Below are positions 45,344 through 54,587 of a stretch of DNA of 64,000 nt, piece by piece. Origin of the DNA: Flavobacterium sp. Root420. GTDB taxonomy: Bacteria; Bacteroidota; Bacteroidia; Flavobacteriales; Flavobacteriaceae. The stretch's first letter is position 1; the number at the start of each line of letters is the position of its first letter. The notes below the pieces were generated by a model that saw only the letters and a program-made list of their open reading frames with translations, had not been told where the DNA came from and made no database searches. Made by a program: the position numbers and the translations under genes. Where the stretch lies: contig NZ_LMEF01000003.1 of the NCBI RefSeq assembly GCF_001427905.1, positions 1-64,000 of the forward strand, given 5' to 3'.

Positions 45344-45489
45344 GTCCCAGAGGACATTATATTTATAGAAATTTAAATTTTGGTAAAAGAACACGAACCC
45401 CATCGGGGTGGCATAGATATCGCTCCTCTGGAGCTTTAATGTGGTAAAATCGATAATTGCTATAAATATTACGCTCCTCTGGAGCTTTA
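45344..45489. repeat. Palindromic repeat island 2 (REP-like)
   Basis: Palindromes in order are GTCC-CAGA-GGAC (45344-45355), ACCCC-ATC-GGGGT (45397-45409) and two copies of GCTCCTCTGGAGC (45422-45434, 45473-45485). The order, the spacer phrases (GAACCCCATCGGGGTG, GCTATAAATATT) and the loop variants mirror island 1 at 15967-16145. Confidence 0.65.
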
Positions 45490-45518
45490 ATAATTACATA
45501 CAAAGTAACCATAATATT

Positions 45519-45647
45519 GTCCATTTCGACCGAAGGGAGAAATCACACGCGTAACTCGACAAAGATTGGCGATTTTGATTGTGGAATTTCTACTGTGATT
45601 TACTTCGTCTATTCGCTATTGCCTGGTTTACTTGCATCGAAATTGAC
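45519..45647. repeat. Degenerate inverted-repeat element with GTCnATTTCGA ends
   Basis: The ends GTCCATTTCGAC (45519-45530) and ATCGAAATTGAC (45636-45647) are near-exact inverted repeats. The left arm CGACCGAAGGGAGAAATCAC is a phrase I recall from palindromic intergenic elements in Flavobacterium, where the right arm is usually its complement; here the right arm is eroded. It creates an open frame joined in frame to the next gene, which I regard as accidental. Confidence 0.5.
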
Positions 45648-45708
45648 AAAAACGAAAGAATATAAAGTTATAAAGCGACTTACAGTTTTAAACAAACCCC
45701 AACTTTCA

Positions 45709-47532
45709 ATGAAAAAATTAATCACCCTTTTTTGTTTCCATTTTTTTCTGTTTGCACAAGCGCAGGAATACAGTTCTACCAATATTCATTCTCATAATGA
45801 TTATGCGGGTAAACTTCCTTTCTATGAAGCTTATTCTAATGAAACCGGCGTTATCGAAGCCGATGTATTTATCGTAAATAACGATTTGCCCGTTGCTCAT
45901 ACTTCAAAAGAAATTACGACTTACAACACGCTCAGGAGTATGTATTTGGATCCTTTATCCAATAAATTAAAGACTTTAGGAGGAAAAGCATATCAAAGTA
46001 GTAAGCCTTTAATTTTAATGATTGACATTAAAACAGAAGCAGAGCCCACCTTGAAATTAATCGTTCAGCAGCTTAAGTTATATCCCGATTTGATTTCGAA
46101 TAAAAATCTTAAAGTAGTTATTTCAGGAAACAGACCTTCTCCTTCAAATTGGAAAGAGTATCCTGAATTTATCTATTTTGACGGACGACTAAACGAAAAT
46201 TATTCTCCGGAACAATTGTCACGTGTCGAAATGATTAGTGAGGATTTAAAAGAAATTACGGTTTGGAATGGCAAAGGTGTAATGACACAACCTGATTCCG
46301 AAAAAGTGCAGGCCATCATTAAAAAAGTGCACGATCAAAATAAAAAAATCAGATTCTGGGGAACTCAGGATAATGTAAATACCTGGATGACTTTGATGAC
46401 TTTAAAAGTGGACTATATTGCTACGGATAATGTTCCGGCATTGACACAATTCATCAATAATATAAAAACAACTTTTTATCAAAATACGGAGTTTCATCAG
46501 GCATATTTACCTAAAAATGGATCGTCATTTTCTAAAAAGAAACCTAAAAATATAATTCTGTTAATTGGTGACGGAATGGGATTGACTCAAATTTATGCCG
46601 GTTATACGGCTAATAAAGGGCAATTAAGTTTATTTAATATTCCGACACAGGGACTTTCTATTACGAAATCTTCAGATAGTTATATCACAGATTCAGCTGC
46701 CGGTGCAACGGCAATGGCAACGGGACATAAAACCAACAATAGATTTATTAGTGTGGATGAAAACGGAAAACCATTGGAGTTAATTACACAACAACTGGCG
46801 AAGAAAAATTATAAAACGGCCATTATTTCAGCCGGAAATATTACTGATGCTACTCCGGCTGCTTTTTATGCCCATCAACAAGACAGAAGCTATAGCGAAC
46901 CTATAGCTCAGGATTTCTTGGCTAATCCGTCAGATATTCTGATAGGAGGAGGACCAAAGGAGTTTTATTCAAGAAAAGATGGTAAAGATTTGTCTAAAAT
47001 TTTAATTGAAAAAGGATATACTTTTTCGGATAAATTCAGCAGTCTTGACACAATCAAAAACGATAAGTTTATTGTTTTAGACGATGCTTCGGTAGTTTCT
47101 ATGAAAGCAGGAAGAGGTGATTTTTTAGCTAAATCTTTGGCAAAAGCCACCAGTACTTTCTCAAAGTCTAAAAATCCGTTTTTCATAATGGCCGAAGGTG
47201 CACAAATAGATTATGGCGGTCATCAGAATAATGTAGAATATGTGGTACGCGAAATGCTGGATTTTGACAAAGTAGTGGGACAGGCAATGGAATTTGTAGA
47301 CAAAAATCCGGAGACACTTTTAATTGTTACAGCCGATCACGAAACAGGTGGACTCTCCCTAATCGACGGAAGTATAGAAAAAGGCTATGTACACGGAAGT
47401 TTTAGTACAAACGATCATACGGCTGTTTCCGTTCCGGTTTTTGCCTATGGGCCTGGAGCCCAAAATTTTATGGGTGTTTATCAAAATATAGCAATTTATA
47501 CTAAAATGTTAGAAGTTCTTTTTGCAAAATAA
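45709..47532 (+). CDS. Secreted phosphodiesterase-like / alkaline phosphatase fusion
   Basis: A 607-residue two-domain exported protein. After a signal peptide (1-19, FLFAQAQ) comes a GDPD/PI-PLC-like domain (about 25-255, with NIHSHNDY, IEADVF and LMIDIK as metal or acid motifs), then an alkaline phosphatase domain (about 278-607) with the metal ligand Asp288 in LIGDGMG, the nucleophile Ser329 in TDSAAGATA and the ligand motif VTADHETGG. The pair could release a phosphomonoester from a phosphodiester and then free phosphate. The Met at 45709 is chosen over an upstream in-frame ATG at 45517 because it begins a proper signal peptide, and the extra 64 residues derive from an interspersed repeat. 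Confidence 0.85.
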   Translation: MKKLITLFCFHFFLFAQAQEYSSTNIHSHNDYAGKLPFYEAYSNETGVIEADVFIVNNDLPVAHTSKEITTYNTLRSMYLDPLSNKLKTLGGKAYQSSKPLILMIDIKTEAEPTLKLIVQQLKLYPDLISNKNLKVVISGNRPSPSNWKEYPEFIYFDGRLNENYSPEQLSRVEMISEDLKEITVWNGKGVMTQPDSEKVQAIIKKVHDQNKKIRFWGTQDNVNTWMTLMTLKVDYIATDNVPALTQFINNIKTTFYQNTEFHQAYLPKNGSSFSKKKPKNIILLIGDGMGLTQIYAGYTANKGQLSLFNIPTQGLSITKSSDSYITDSAAGATAMATGHKTNNRFISVDENGKPLELITQQLAKKNYKTAIISAGNITDATPAAFYAHQQDRSYSEPIAQDFLANPSDILIGGGPKEFYSRKDGKDLSKILIEKGYTFSDKFSSLDTIKNDKFIVLDDASVVSMKAGRGDFLAKSLAKATSTFSKSKNPFFIMAEGAQIDYGGHQNNVEYVVREMLDFDKVVGQAMEFVDKNPETLLIVTADHETGGLSLIDGSIEKGYVHGSFSTNDHTAVSVPVFAYGPGAQNFMGVYQNIAIYTKMLEVLFAK

Positions 47533-47588
47533 TTATTGAGTCTGTACTATTTAGATATATATTCAGTCTAAAAGCTATGCCAAAAATC

Positions 47589-47622
47589 AAAAGCCTTTGA
47601 ACACTAGTGTTCAAAGGCTTTT
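47589..47622. terminator. Perfect 34-bp palindromic bidirectional terminator
   Basis: AAAAGCCTTTGAACACT is followed directly by its exact complement. T-rich sequence occurs on both sides. It lies between convergent genes (phosphatase plus, erythromycin-esterase-like minus) and should serve both. Confidence 0.88.
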
Positions 47623-47712
47623 TACACTTAGAAAATGTCTTGCAGTTAATAGGCCTTTAATCCTCTTTTAATTTCTAAGTAAATTCTTTTATGTTTTTAT
47701 TTTTGATAATGA

Positions 47713-49023
47713 TCATACTCCCCACGGATAAGTTTCAGGCATTTGTAAGCCATCGGGTTTAATATGCAAAGGATGAACAGCATTTGTGTGATCCAGATAA
47801 ATGAAGGCTTCATAACGCATCGGAATATTGCTGGAAACATAATTGCCATATTCATAATCAGGGTCATATACTACACCAATAGCGCGGTGCCCGATTGGCG
47901 TCGTTAAATCTTTGATATCCTTAGAGAAAATCAGTTTATCATAAGCACCGGTTTTATGTAGTAAATACTCCCAACTGTCTTTTTTTGCAGCAGGCATCTG
48001 CATTTCTTCCATTGCCGCTCCCCAATTATAACCTGCCATTACCGTTCCTTCATTAGAACCAAAACCGACACGGTAAACACCTTGTTCCTCATGTTTTTCC
48101 TTGATGAGTTGTCCAATATTGACCAGCCCGGAACGTTTCATATTAGTTGCTCTTGCATCTCCTATATGTGTATTGTGTTCCCAGATGATAATTTTGGCAT
48201 CAGAGCCATGAAAATGCATCAGTCTTTCTGCTGTTTCTGACATGTGCCTGTCACGAATATTCCATGTGGAATCTCCGCCACCAAGCATGGCGTGATAATA
48301 CCGTTCAGCATTTACTGCCACCAGTGCATTTTGTTCAGCATTAAAGATGGCTTCATGGTCAGTATCGAACCATGGCATCCGACTCCGGATATTTGACAGA
48401 AGTTTTACGACTTCCTCTTTACAATCAACAGAAAGTCCATAACTTCGCTCGGCATAAGAAAAACCTTCCCTGATATTGTATGGTTCAAAACAATTCATTG
48501 CTTTTTGTACAGATTGAAAGGCCACCGGATCTTTTTTATGCAGATAAAGAAATATGGATTCCATGGACTCCCATAAGCTGTATACATCAAGACCATAAAA
48601 ACCAATCTTTTTATTAGAAGGCAGGATATCATTATGCTTGCGCAGCCATTCCGCCAATGCAACCATTTCCCAGTTTGCCCACATCCATGTAGGCCAACGG
48701 TTAAATTCTCTCAGTACTTCTTTTGCACTTCCACCCGCATCCTGATAACCTTTAACATAACGGTTGAGGCGATAACAATCGGGCCAGTCGCCTTCTACTG
48801 CTATCATTGAAAATCCCTTTTCTTTAATAAGCCTTTTACTAATCCTGGTGCGCCAGGTATAATATTCATGTGTGCCGTGACTAGCCTCACCTAATAAAAC
48901 AAAACGGGCATTCCCAATTTCATTTAGCAGCACGTCAAGATCCGCATCAGAGGCAAGTTTATGGGATGCTTTTTCTATCTGATCGATGTTTTCGGGTATG
49001 TATGTTGATTTAGTAGGACTCAT
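47713..49023 (-). CDS. Erythromycin-esterase-like hydrolase
   Basis: A 436-residue cytosolic member of the Ere/succinoglycan-biosynthesis-like hydrolase family. Landmarks are GEASHGTHEYYTWR near 47-60 (with the family's catalytic His), VEGDWPDC near 75-82, and WEHNTHIGDAR near 280-290. Only a subset of this family hydrolyses macrolides, so resistance should not be assumed. It starts 5 bp after the phosphoribosyltransferase gene stops, indicating an operon. These two families are often neighbours or fused in other bacteria (memory, unverified), suggesting an uncharacterised joint role rather than drug resistance. Confidence 0.85.
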   Translation of the reverse strand: MSPTKSTYIPENIDQIEKASHKLASDADLDVLLNEIGNARFVLLGEASHGTHEYYTWRTRISKRLIKEKGFSMIAVEGDWPDCYRLNRYVKGYQDAGGSAKEVLREFNRWPTWMWANWEMVALAEWLRKHNDILPSNKKIGFYGLDVYSLWESMESIFLYLHKKDPVAFQSVQKAMNCFEPYNIREGFSYAERSYGLSVDCKEEVVKLLSNIRSRMPWFDTDHEAIFNAEQNALVAVNAERYYHAMLGGGDSTWNIRDRHMSETAERLMHFHGSDAKIIIWEHNTHIGDARATNMKRSGLVNIGQLIKEKHEEQGVYRVGFGSNEGTVMAGYNWGAAMEEMQMPAAKKDSWEYLLHKTGAYDKLIFSKDIKDLTTPIGHRAIGVVYDPDYEYGNYVSSNIPMRYEAFIYLDHTNAVHPLHIKPDGLQMPETYPWGV

Positions 49024-49028
49024 TCTTT

Positions 49029-49670
49029 TTATTTTTTTTCGGACTCATAAAAATGATTCGCATTTCTCAATAATTCCATTACCTCCTGGTCGTTAACCTG
49101 AGTAAAATCTGCATAATGCTGCCCAACCCCAATAAAGGGTTCAGGAGTATAAAGACAAATCAAATCGTCTACCTGTAATCGTATCCTTTCCGCTGTTTCA
49201 AGAGGGGCAAGTGGAATAGCCACTACAATTTTCTCTGGATTTTTTTCCCGGAGCATTTTAATTGCAGAAAGAACGGTATTGCCGGTAGCAACACCATCGT
49301 CAATAATAATTATAGTTTTATTTTCTATGTCAACAGCTTTACGTCCTTCGGTAAAGTGCATGTATTTTTCTTTTAATGATGTACGGATCTTCTGTACTTC
49401 ATCATTGATATAGGATTGAGGCACATCAGATCGATCATCGATAATGTAGTCTTCAATATTAACCGCACCGATCGCGAATTCAGAATGGGAGGGATGGCCA
49501 ATCTTTTTGGTCATTAAGAGGTCAAGAGGCCATCCATAGGCTTTGGCTATAGGGTATGCAACCGGTACTCCGCCACGCGGAACGGCCAGTACAACACTGT
49601 TCTTGTTCTTATACCTGTCCAGATATGGAATAATCATTTGGGCAGCATCTTTTCTGTTTTTAAAAAGCAT
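49029..49670 (-). CDS. Phosphoribosyltransferase-domain protein
   Basis: A 213-residue type I phosphoribosyltransferase-fold protein. The PRPP-binding loop is clear as IIIIDDGVATGNT, about residues 121-133, and AVPRGGVPVAYPIAK follows the first strand. I start at 49670 (MLFKNRKDAAQ), which matches the family's usual beginning; an ATG at 49706 would add 12 residues. The substrate base is unknown. It lies directly upstream of the erythromycin-esterase-like gene in the same operon. Confidence 0.83.
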   Translation of the reverse strand: MLFKNRKDAAQMIIPYLDRYKNKNSVVLAVPRGGVPVAYPIAKAYGWPLDLLMTKKIGHPSHSEFAIGAVNIEDYIIDDRSDVPQSYINDEVQKIRTSLKEKYMHFTEGRKAVDIENKTIIIIDDGVATGNTVLSAIKMLREKNPEKIVVAIPLAPLETAERIRLQVDDLICLYTPEPFIGVGQHYADFTQVNDQEVMELLRNANHFYESEKK

Positions 49671-49706
49671 TTGCACTATTTTTAAGGTATCAGCAAATAA
49701 TATCAA

Positions 49707-50479
49707 ATCGATTTTTAATAGTTGCTTCTTTTTTTAGCGCGCAACACACCGATTTTTCCATATTCAATATTTTATTTCTGCTACTCAGGCGACTACTTCC
49801 GCTATCATAAAAGAAATGCTGGCATTAAAAAAATCATCATCAAAATCAAAGATTTGGTGGGTAAAATTATTTTTGGGCGCTTATTTATCCTTCTTTTTTT
49901 TATTAAAACGCTAAAATTAAGATGGTTATACTTCTGAGTATTACATGATTTTACGAAATTTTTATAATATTATAAGGGTTTTAAAGACCTGCAACAGATT
50001 TAACATTTAAGAAATAGCACATTACAAGTTTGACAGAATTTTTTCACTTATAATATTTTCCTCCGCTTTAAATTATGCAATTGAAATTGAAAACGGATTC
50101 CAGGCCAGGTTATGATCTCTTTTTCTGAAAAACAGGAAAAATAAAAAAATATGGTTTTATAAAACTATAACTTCTTCAATTGCAACAAATGAGATAGTTT
50201 TTTGATACAAATGAATACCTTGAAGTAATGAAGTTTTTATTGAGGTTTGTACATACAATTTAATTGGAATGATTAAACACAAAAACAAGGTGTTTTTTTT
50301 AAATATTTAATACCGCTTATTGGATTAAATAAGTCTACCCTTCTCTGTAAACTATTTTTTGTAAAATACTATTAAGGCTGGTTTCAAAATAAAATAAGTG
50401 TTGATTTGAAATTTCCCAATTTTATATTGAAGAAGACAACTTTTAAATTGAATGGTTAAATTTAAGTTTAGTTTGCCTT
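49707..50479. other. Long gene-free leader/promoter region of the GH97 gene
   Basis: No convincing open frame occurs here. It holds the divergent promoters of the phosphoribosyltransferase and GH97 genes and one copy of the TTTTGATACAAA motif (50200-50211). The distance from that motif to the GH97 start is about 320 bp, so the GH97 transcript probably has a long 5' leader ending in the hairpin at 50480-50520. Confidence 0.45.
50198..50222 (+). promoter_or_regulatory. TTTTGATACAAA motif copy 1 (GH97 upstream)
   Basis: TTTTTTGATACAAATGAATA resembles the motif copies at 58814 and 62668 but is less similar downstream. TTTTG-N3-CAAA is an inverted repeat. A binding site for the hybrid two-component regulator at 54588-58613 is inferred. 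Confidence 0.4.
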
Positions 50480-50520
50480 AAGCCGGGGAGTGTATGGTCT
50501 CCCTGGTTTATTTATTTTTT
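50480..50520 (+). terminator. Terminator-like hairpin just before the GH97 start
   Basis: AAGCCGGGGAG (50480-50490) pairs with CTCCCTGGTTT (50499-50509) using two G-T pairs. ATTTATTTTTT follows, ending 13 bp before the ATG. It could attenuate GH97 transcription or form a stable leader hairpin. Confidence 0.5.
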
Positions 50521-50533
50521 AACAACAAAACCA

Positions 50534-52534
50534 ATGATACAAAAAACAATAATTACAATTTTGGCTTTTTCTGCAATTTCTGCCTTTAGCCAAAACAAAA
50601 ATGCTTACCAACTGGCTTCACCAAACGGTCAGAATAAAATAAAATTCGAGTTGGTAAAAAACGCTCCAAAATATGCAGTTTCACACGGAAAAACCGAAGT
50701 GATCACACCATCAGATATGGGATTTTTATTAAAAGGAAATGAAAATTTAAGTTCCGACTTTGAAATTAAAAACGTAAAAAACACTTCGTTTGATGAGACC
50801 TGGGAACAGGTTTGGGGAGAAAAGAAAAATATTAGAAACCATTACAATCAGCTTTCGGTTGAATTACAGCAAAAAACCGGAAACAAACGCAAATTAGAAA
50901 TCGAGTTCCGTGCTTTTGATGACGGAATCGCCTTTAGATATGTGTATCCAAAACAAAATGTAAAAGACAGTATTTTCATCATGGATGAAAAAACGACTTT
51001 TAACCTGAAGGAAGATGGAAAAGCATGGTGGATTCCCGCAAACAGAGAAAACCGTGACGAATATCTTTTTAAAGATGCGCCGGTAAGTACTTTGGATACG
51101 GTTTTGACTCCGCTTACCATTGAAAGCAAAAGCGGACTGGCCCTGAGTTTTCATGAAGCAAACTTAACCGATTTTGCCAGTATGACTTTAGTCAATACAA
51201 CCGGAACCCAATTAAAATCGGATTTGGTACCGTGGGCCGATGGCGTAAAAGTGCGTGTAAAAGATACGTTTACCTCGTCATGGAGAACGCTTCAGATTGG
51301 AGAGAATCCGGGAGACTTGATTACTTCGTATTTGATTTTAAACCTGAATGAGCCAAACAAATTAAAAAATACAAGTTATTTTAAACCTTACAAATACTTC
51401 GGAATCTGGTGGGGAATGCACATCGGAAAATATACTTTTTGGGAAAGTGACAAACAGGGCGCCACAACAAAACATGCTGAAGAATACATAGATTTTACTG
51501 CCAAAGAAGGTTTTCATCATTTATTGATCGAAGGCTGGAACAAGGGCTGGACACCGGCTTGGTACGAAAACCATATGCACATGTTCAGTTTCACCAAAAG
51601 TGCCGACAATTTCGACCTGGAAAAAGTAGTGGAATACGGAAAGAAAAAAGATGTAGAACTTATCGGTTACCATGAAACGGGTTCAAACTTAATTAACTAC
51701 CTAAAACAGGTTGATGAAGGTTTTGCCTTGTACAAAAAACTGGGGATCCATTCGGTTAAAATCGGCCACGTAGGTTCGAAACTGAATATGAAGGAAAATC
51801 ATTTCGGACAATTTGGAGTGAATTATTTCAGATACATTTTAGAAAAAGCGGCACAATATGACTTGGCTGTTTTGTACCATGAATCGATAAAAGATACAGG
51901 AGAGCGCAGGACTTTTCCAAACATGGTTTCAAGAGAAGCGGCAAGAGGGCAGGAATATAATGCATGGAGTGAAGGAAATCCGCCAAACCACTTAACAATT
52001 ATTCCGTTTACCAGATTGCTTTCAGGGCCAATGGATTTTACACCGGGAATTTTTGATGTTGAGGTAAAACAAGGGTATCCCGGAAAAAGAGTTCATGGAA
52101 CAGCCGCACAGCAACTGGCTTTGTATGTAACAATTTACGCTCCAATCCAGATGATGGCCGATCTTCCTGAAAATTACGAGGGAAAACCAGCTTTGCAATT
52201 CTTAAAAGATGTTCCGACAGACTGGGAAGACACAAAAGTACTGGACGGAAAAATTGGGGAATACATCACCACAGCACGTAAAGACAGAAACAGTGCTGAT
52301 TGGTATTTGGGAACAATCACAAACGAAAAAGCAAGAGACGTAAACGTTGCCTTGTCATTTTTAGATCCCGCTGCAACCTACGAAGCTCAGATTTATGCTG
52401 ATGCAGAAGGAACAGATGAAACACATAATCCGGCGGAAATTGCCATTTCAAAGAAAACAGTTAAAGCATCAGATGTAATAAAATTACATTTAGGCGGTGC
52501 TGGCGGAACAGCAATTCGCTTCAAAAAAATATAA
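50534..52534 (+). CDS. GH97 alpha-glucosidase (SusB-like, inverting type)
   Basis: A 666-residue secreted GH97 enzyme with a signal peptide (1-20, AISAFSQ). An N-terminal beta-sandwich (to ~280), a TIM barrel and a C-terminal beta domain follow. Four glutamates match SusB by motif and spacing: Glu381 (YHETG), Glu450 (LYHES), Glu468 (SREAARG) and Glu474 (GQEYNAW); the gaps 69, 18 and 6 equal those of SusB Glu439, 508, 526 and 532. The strand that carries an Asp nucleophile in retaining GH97 enzymes reads KIGHVG, without Asp. I therefore expect an inverting alpha-glucosidase rather than a retaining alpha-galactosidase. It begins the last locus, 96 bp before the GH51 gene. Confidence 0.88.
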   Translation: MIQKTIITILAFSAISAFSQNKNAYQLASPNGQNKIKFELVKNAPKYAVSHGKTEVITPSDMGFLLKGNENLSSDFEIKNVKNTSFDETWEQVWGEKKNIRNHYNQLSVELQQKTGNKRKLEIEFRAFDDGIAFRYVYPKQNVKDSIFIMDEKTTFNLKEDGKAWWIPANRENRDEYLFKDAPVSTLDTVLTPLTIESKSGLALSFHEANLTDFASMTLVNTTGTQLKSDLVPWADGVKVRVKDTFTSSWRTLQIGENPGDLITSYLILNLNEPNKLKNTSYFKPYKYFGIWWGMHIGKYTFWESDKQGATTKHAEEYIDFTAKEGFHHLLIEGWNKGWTPAWYENHMHMFSFTKSADNFDLEKVVEYGKKKDVELIGYHETGSNLINYLKQVDEGFALYKKLGIHSVKIGHVGSKLNMKENHFGQFGVNYFRYILEKAAQYDLAVLYHESIKDTGERRTFPNMVSREAARGQEYNAWSEGNPPNHLTIIPFTRLLSGPMDFTPGIFDVEVKQGYPGKRVHGTAAQQLALYVTIYAPIQMMADLPENYEGKPALQFLKDVPTDWEDTKVLDGKIGEYITTARKDRNSADWYLGTITNEKARDVNVALSFLDPAATYEAQIYADAEGTDETHNPAEIAISKKTVKASDVIKLHLGGAGGTAIRFKKI

Positions 52535-52630
52535 ACTAAGATGAATAATCATCCGGTAGATTAAAAAAAATCTGCATGTTCAGACAAAACTGAAATTATA
52601 AATTCTACATACTAACAAACCAACCAAAAA

Positions 52631-54169
52631 ATGAAAAAACTCTTTTTACTAACCTGTATTGTCGTCATTTTTCAAAATGTTAATTCGCAAAATAAGGTTA
52701 CGGAGATCACAATTGAAAAAACAGAAAATAAAACCATCATTAATAAACATATTTACGGCCATTTTGCAGAACATCTGGGGAGATGTATTTATGGCGGTCT
52801 TTATGTTGGGGAAAACAGCAATATTTCAAATACAAAAGGAGTTCGTAATGATATAATTAAGGCATTAAAAGAACTAAAAGTACCCAATCTTCGCTGGCCT
52901 GGCGGATGTTTTGCCGATACCTATCACTGGAAAGATGGAATTGGACCTAAAAAAGACCGACCAAGTATTTTAAATCGTTGGTGGGGAGGAACTGCTGAAG
53001 ACAATAGTTTTGGTACCCATGATTTTTTGGATATGTGTGAAACTTTGGGTGCAGAGCCTTATTTGGCAGGAAACGTGGGGAGCGGTTCTCCTCGTGAGTT
53101 AGAAGAATGGATCCAGTATGTAAATTATGAATCAGGTACTCCCATGTCTGATTTAAGAAAGAAAAATAATAGAGAAAAACCCTGGAAAGTTGCTTTATGG
53201 GGAGTAGGAAATGAAATGTGGGGATGTGGTGGAAATATGACTGCCGAATATTATTCTAATTTATATCGACAATTTGCCACCTTTATGCCAGATGGTGCTG
53301 TTAAACCATTTAGGATAGCTTCAGGGGCTAATGGAGAAGATTATCACTGGACAGAAGTTTTAATGCGAGATATTCCAAAGGGATTAATAGAAGCGGTGGC
53401 CCTACACTGGTATTCTGTTATAAATTGGGACAAGAAAGGATCATCGACCAAATTTAATGAAAGTCAGTATTTTGAAACAATGAATTCAGCTCTTAAAATG
53501 GAAGAGTTAGTTCAAAAACATTCTGCTGTCATGGACAAATATGATCCGGAAAAGAAAATTGCTTTGATCGTAGACGAGTGGGGAGGATGGTTTGATAGCG
53601 ATGGAGGAGATGCTGGAGGCGTTTTGTATCAGCAAAATACGATGAGAGATGCTATGATTGCAGGTGTAACATTAAATACATTCAACAATCACGCAGATAG
53701 AGTTAGAGGAGCAAATTTAGCTCAGATCGTAAATGTTTTACAGGCAGTAATCCTGACAAATAAAGAAAAAATGATACTTACTCCTACTTATCACGTAATG
53801 AAAATGTATAACGTGCATCAGGATGCGCAACTTATTCCTTTAAAAATAGAGTCACCAAAATACATTTTTGATAAAAAAGAATTACCGGCTGTTTCTGTTT
53901 CAGCTTCAAAAGATAAAGCCAATTTGACTCACATTTCAATTGTGAATATCGATTTTAAAAATGAAAATAAAATCAAAATAGATTTAAAAGAGCTGGAAAT
54001 CAAAGATATTAAAGGATATGTATTGTCTTCAGCAAAGGTTCAGGACTACAATACTTTTGAAGATCCAAACAAAATAGTCCCGGTTGTCTTTAATAAATTT
54101 TCAATAAAAGCAGGTCAATTAGAAGTAACAATTCCGCCTTTTTCTGTTGTAGTTCTGGAAGGAAAATAA
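52631..54169 (+). CDS. GH51 alpha-L-arabinofuranosidase
   Basis: A 512-residue GH51 enzyme with a signal peptide (about 1-20, NVNSQ). The TIM barrel shows LRWPGGCFAD at 87-96, the acid/base Glu195 in GVGNEMWG and the nucleophile Glu316 in IVDEWGGWF. A C-terminal beta-sandwich (about 400-512) completes the fold. It should release alpha-L-arabinofuranose from arabinan, arabinoxylan or arabinogalactan fragments in the periplasm. It follows the GH97 gene in the same direction and precedes the locus regulator. Confidence 0.92.
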   Translation: MKKLFLLTCIVVIFQNVNSQNKVTEITIEKTENKTIINKHIYGHFAEHLGRCIYGGLYVGENSNISNTKGVRNDIIKALKELKVPNLRWPGGCFADTYHWKDGIGPKKDRPSILNRWWGGTAEDNSFGTHDFLDMCETLGAEPYLAGNVGSGSPRELEEWIQYVNYESGTPMSDLRKKNNREKPWKVALWGVGNEMWGCGGNMTAEYYSNLYRQFATFMPDGAVKPFRIASGANGEDYHWTEVLMRDIPKGLIEAVALHWYSVINWDKKGSSTKFNESQYFETMNSALKMEELVQKHSAVMDKYDPEKKIALIVDEWGGWFDSDGGDAGGVLYQQNTMRDAMIAGVTLNTFNNHADRVRGANLAQIVNVLQAVILTNKEKMILTPTYHVMKMYNVHQDAQLIPLKIESPKYIFDKKELPAVSVSASKDKANLTHISIVNIDFKNENKIKIDLKELEIKDIKGYVLSSAKVQDYNTFEDPNKIVPVVFNKFSIKAGQLEVTIPPFSVVVLEGK

Positions 54170-54360
54170 ACCTGCCATCAACTAAAAGGGACTAACTGTG
54201 CCTCTGGAGGAAAAGTTGCGATAGATTGAATAAAACTATTTACTATATTTGAATGTTAGCGACTAACTAAAAGACATCTAAATCAATTGAAAATCGGAAT
54301 TGAAATCATAAAAAGTACAATTGCTTCCTATGAATTCTATTAAATAAATCTACTTAAAAC

Positions 54361-54399
54361 ACTCCTGATAAGAAAGTAAAAAATTTTATCAGGAGTTTT
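54361..54399 (+). terminator. Intrinsic terminator after GH51
   Basis: ACTCCTGATAA (54361-54371) pairs with TTATCAGGAGT (54386-54396) and is followed by TTTATT. It separates the GH51 gene from the regulator. Confidence 0.75.
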
Positions 54400-54420
54400 A
54401 TTGGTTTAATAAATGCAAAC

Positions 54421-54519
54421 TAATTTTCACTAATTTAATTTGTGTTAATTTGTGAAATTTGTGGCGAAAAAAATTAAGCACAAGCAGAAAAAATCATTTT
54501 AATCTGTGAAATCTGTGGC
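54421..54519. repeat. GCCAC(A)GATT-family interspersed repeat
   Basis: The stretch is built of AATTTGTG and AATCTGTG units ending in TTTGTGGCG (near 54463) and AATCTGTGAAATCTGTGGC (54501-54519). It belongs with the copies at 23327-23384 and 60626-60681 and a partial copy near 45289. The rest of the 54170-54587 gap shows nothing further. Confidence 0.5.
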
Positions 54520-54587
54520 TATATTTTTTTAGCTCAATAATTTTAATTCCTCAATCAAAACTGTATTTTCTCTTTGACTATTTTAAT

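Noticed and set aside
45517..45708. N-terminal 64-residue extension of the phosphatase fusion
   Set aside because: It is encoded mostly by an interspersed inverted-repeat element, and the Met at 45709 begins a proper signal peptide.
47713..49023. Macrolide resistance determinant
   Set aside because: Family membership alone does not imply macrolide hydrolysis, and no mobile element or resistance context is present.
50534..52534. Retaining GH97 alpha-galactosidase
   Set aside because: The Asp nucleophile expected in retaining members is absent (KIGHVG). The four SusB glutamates are present at matching spacing.
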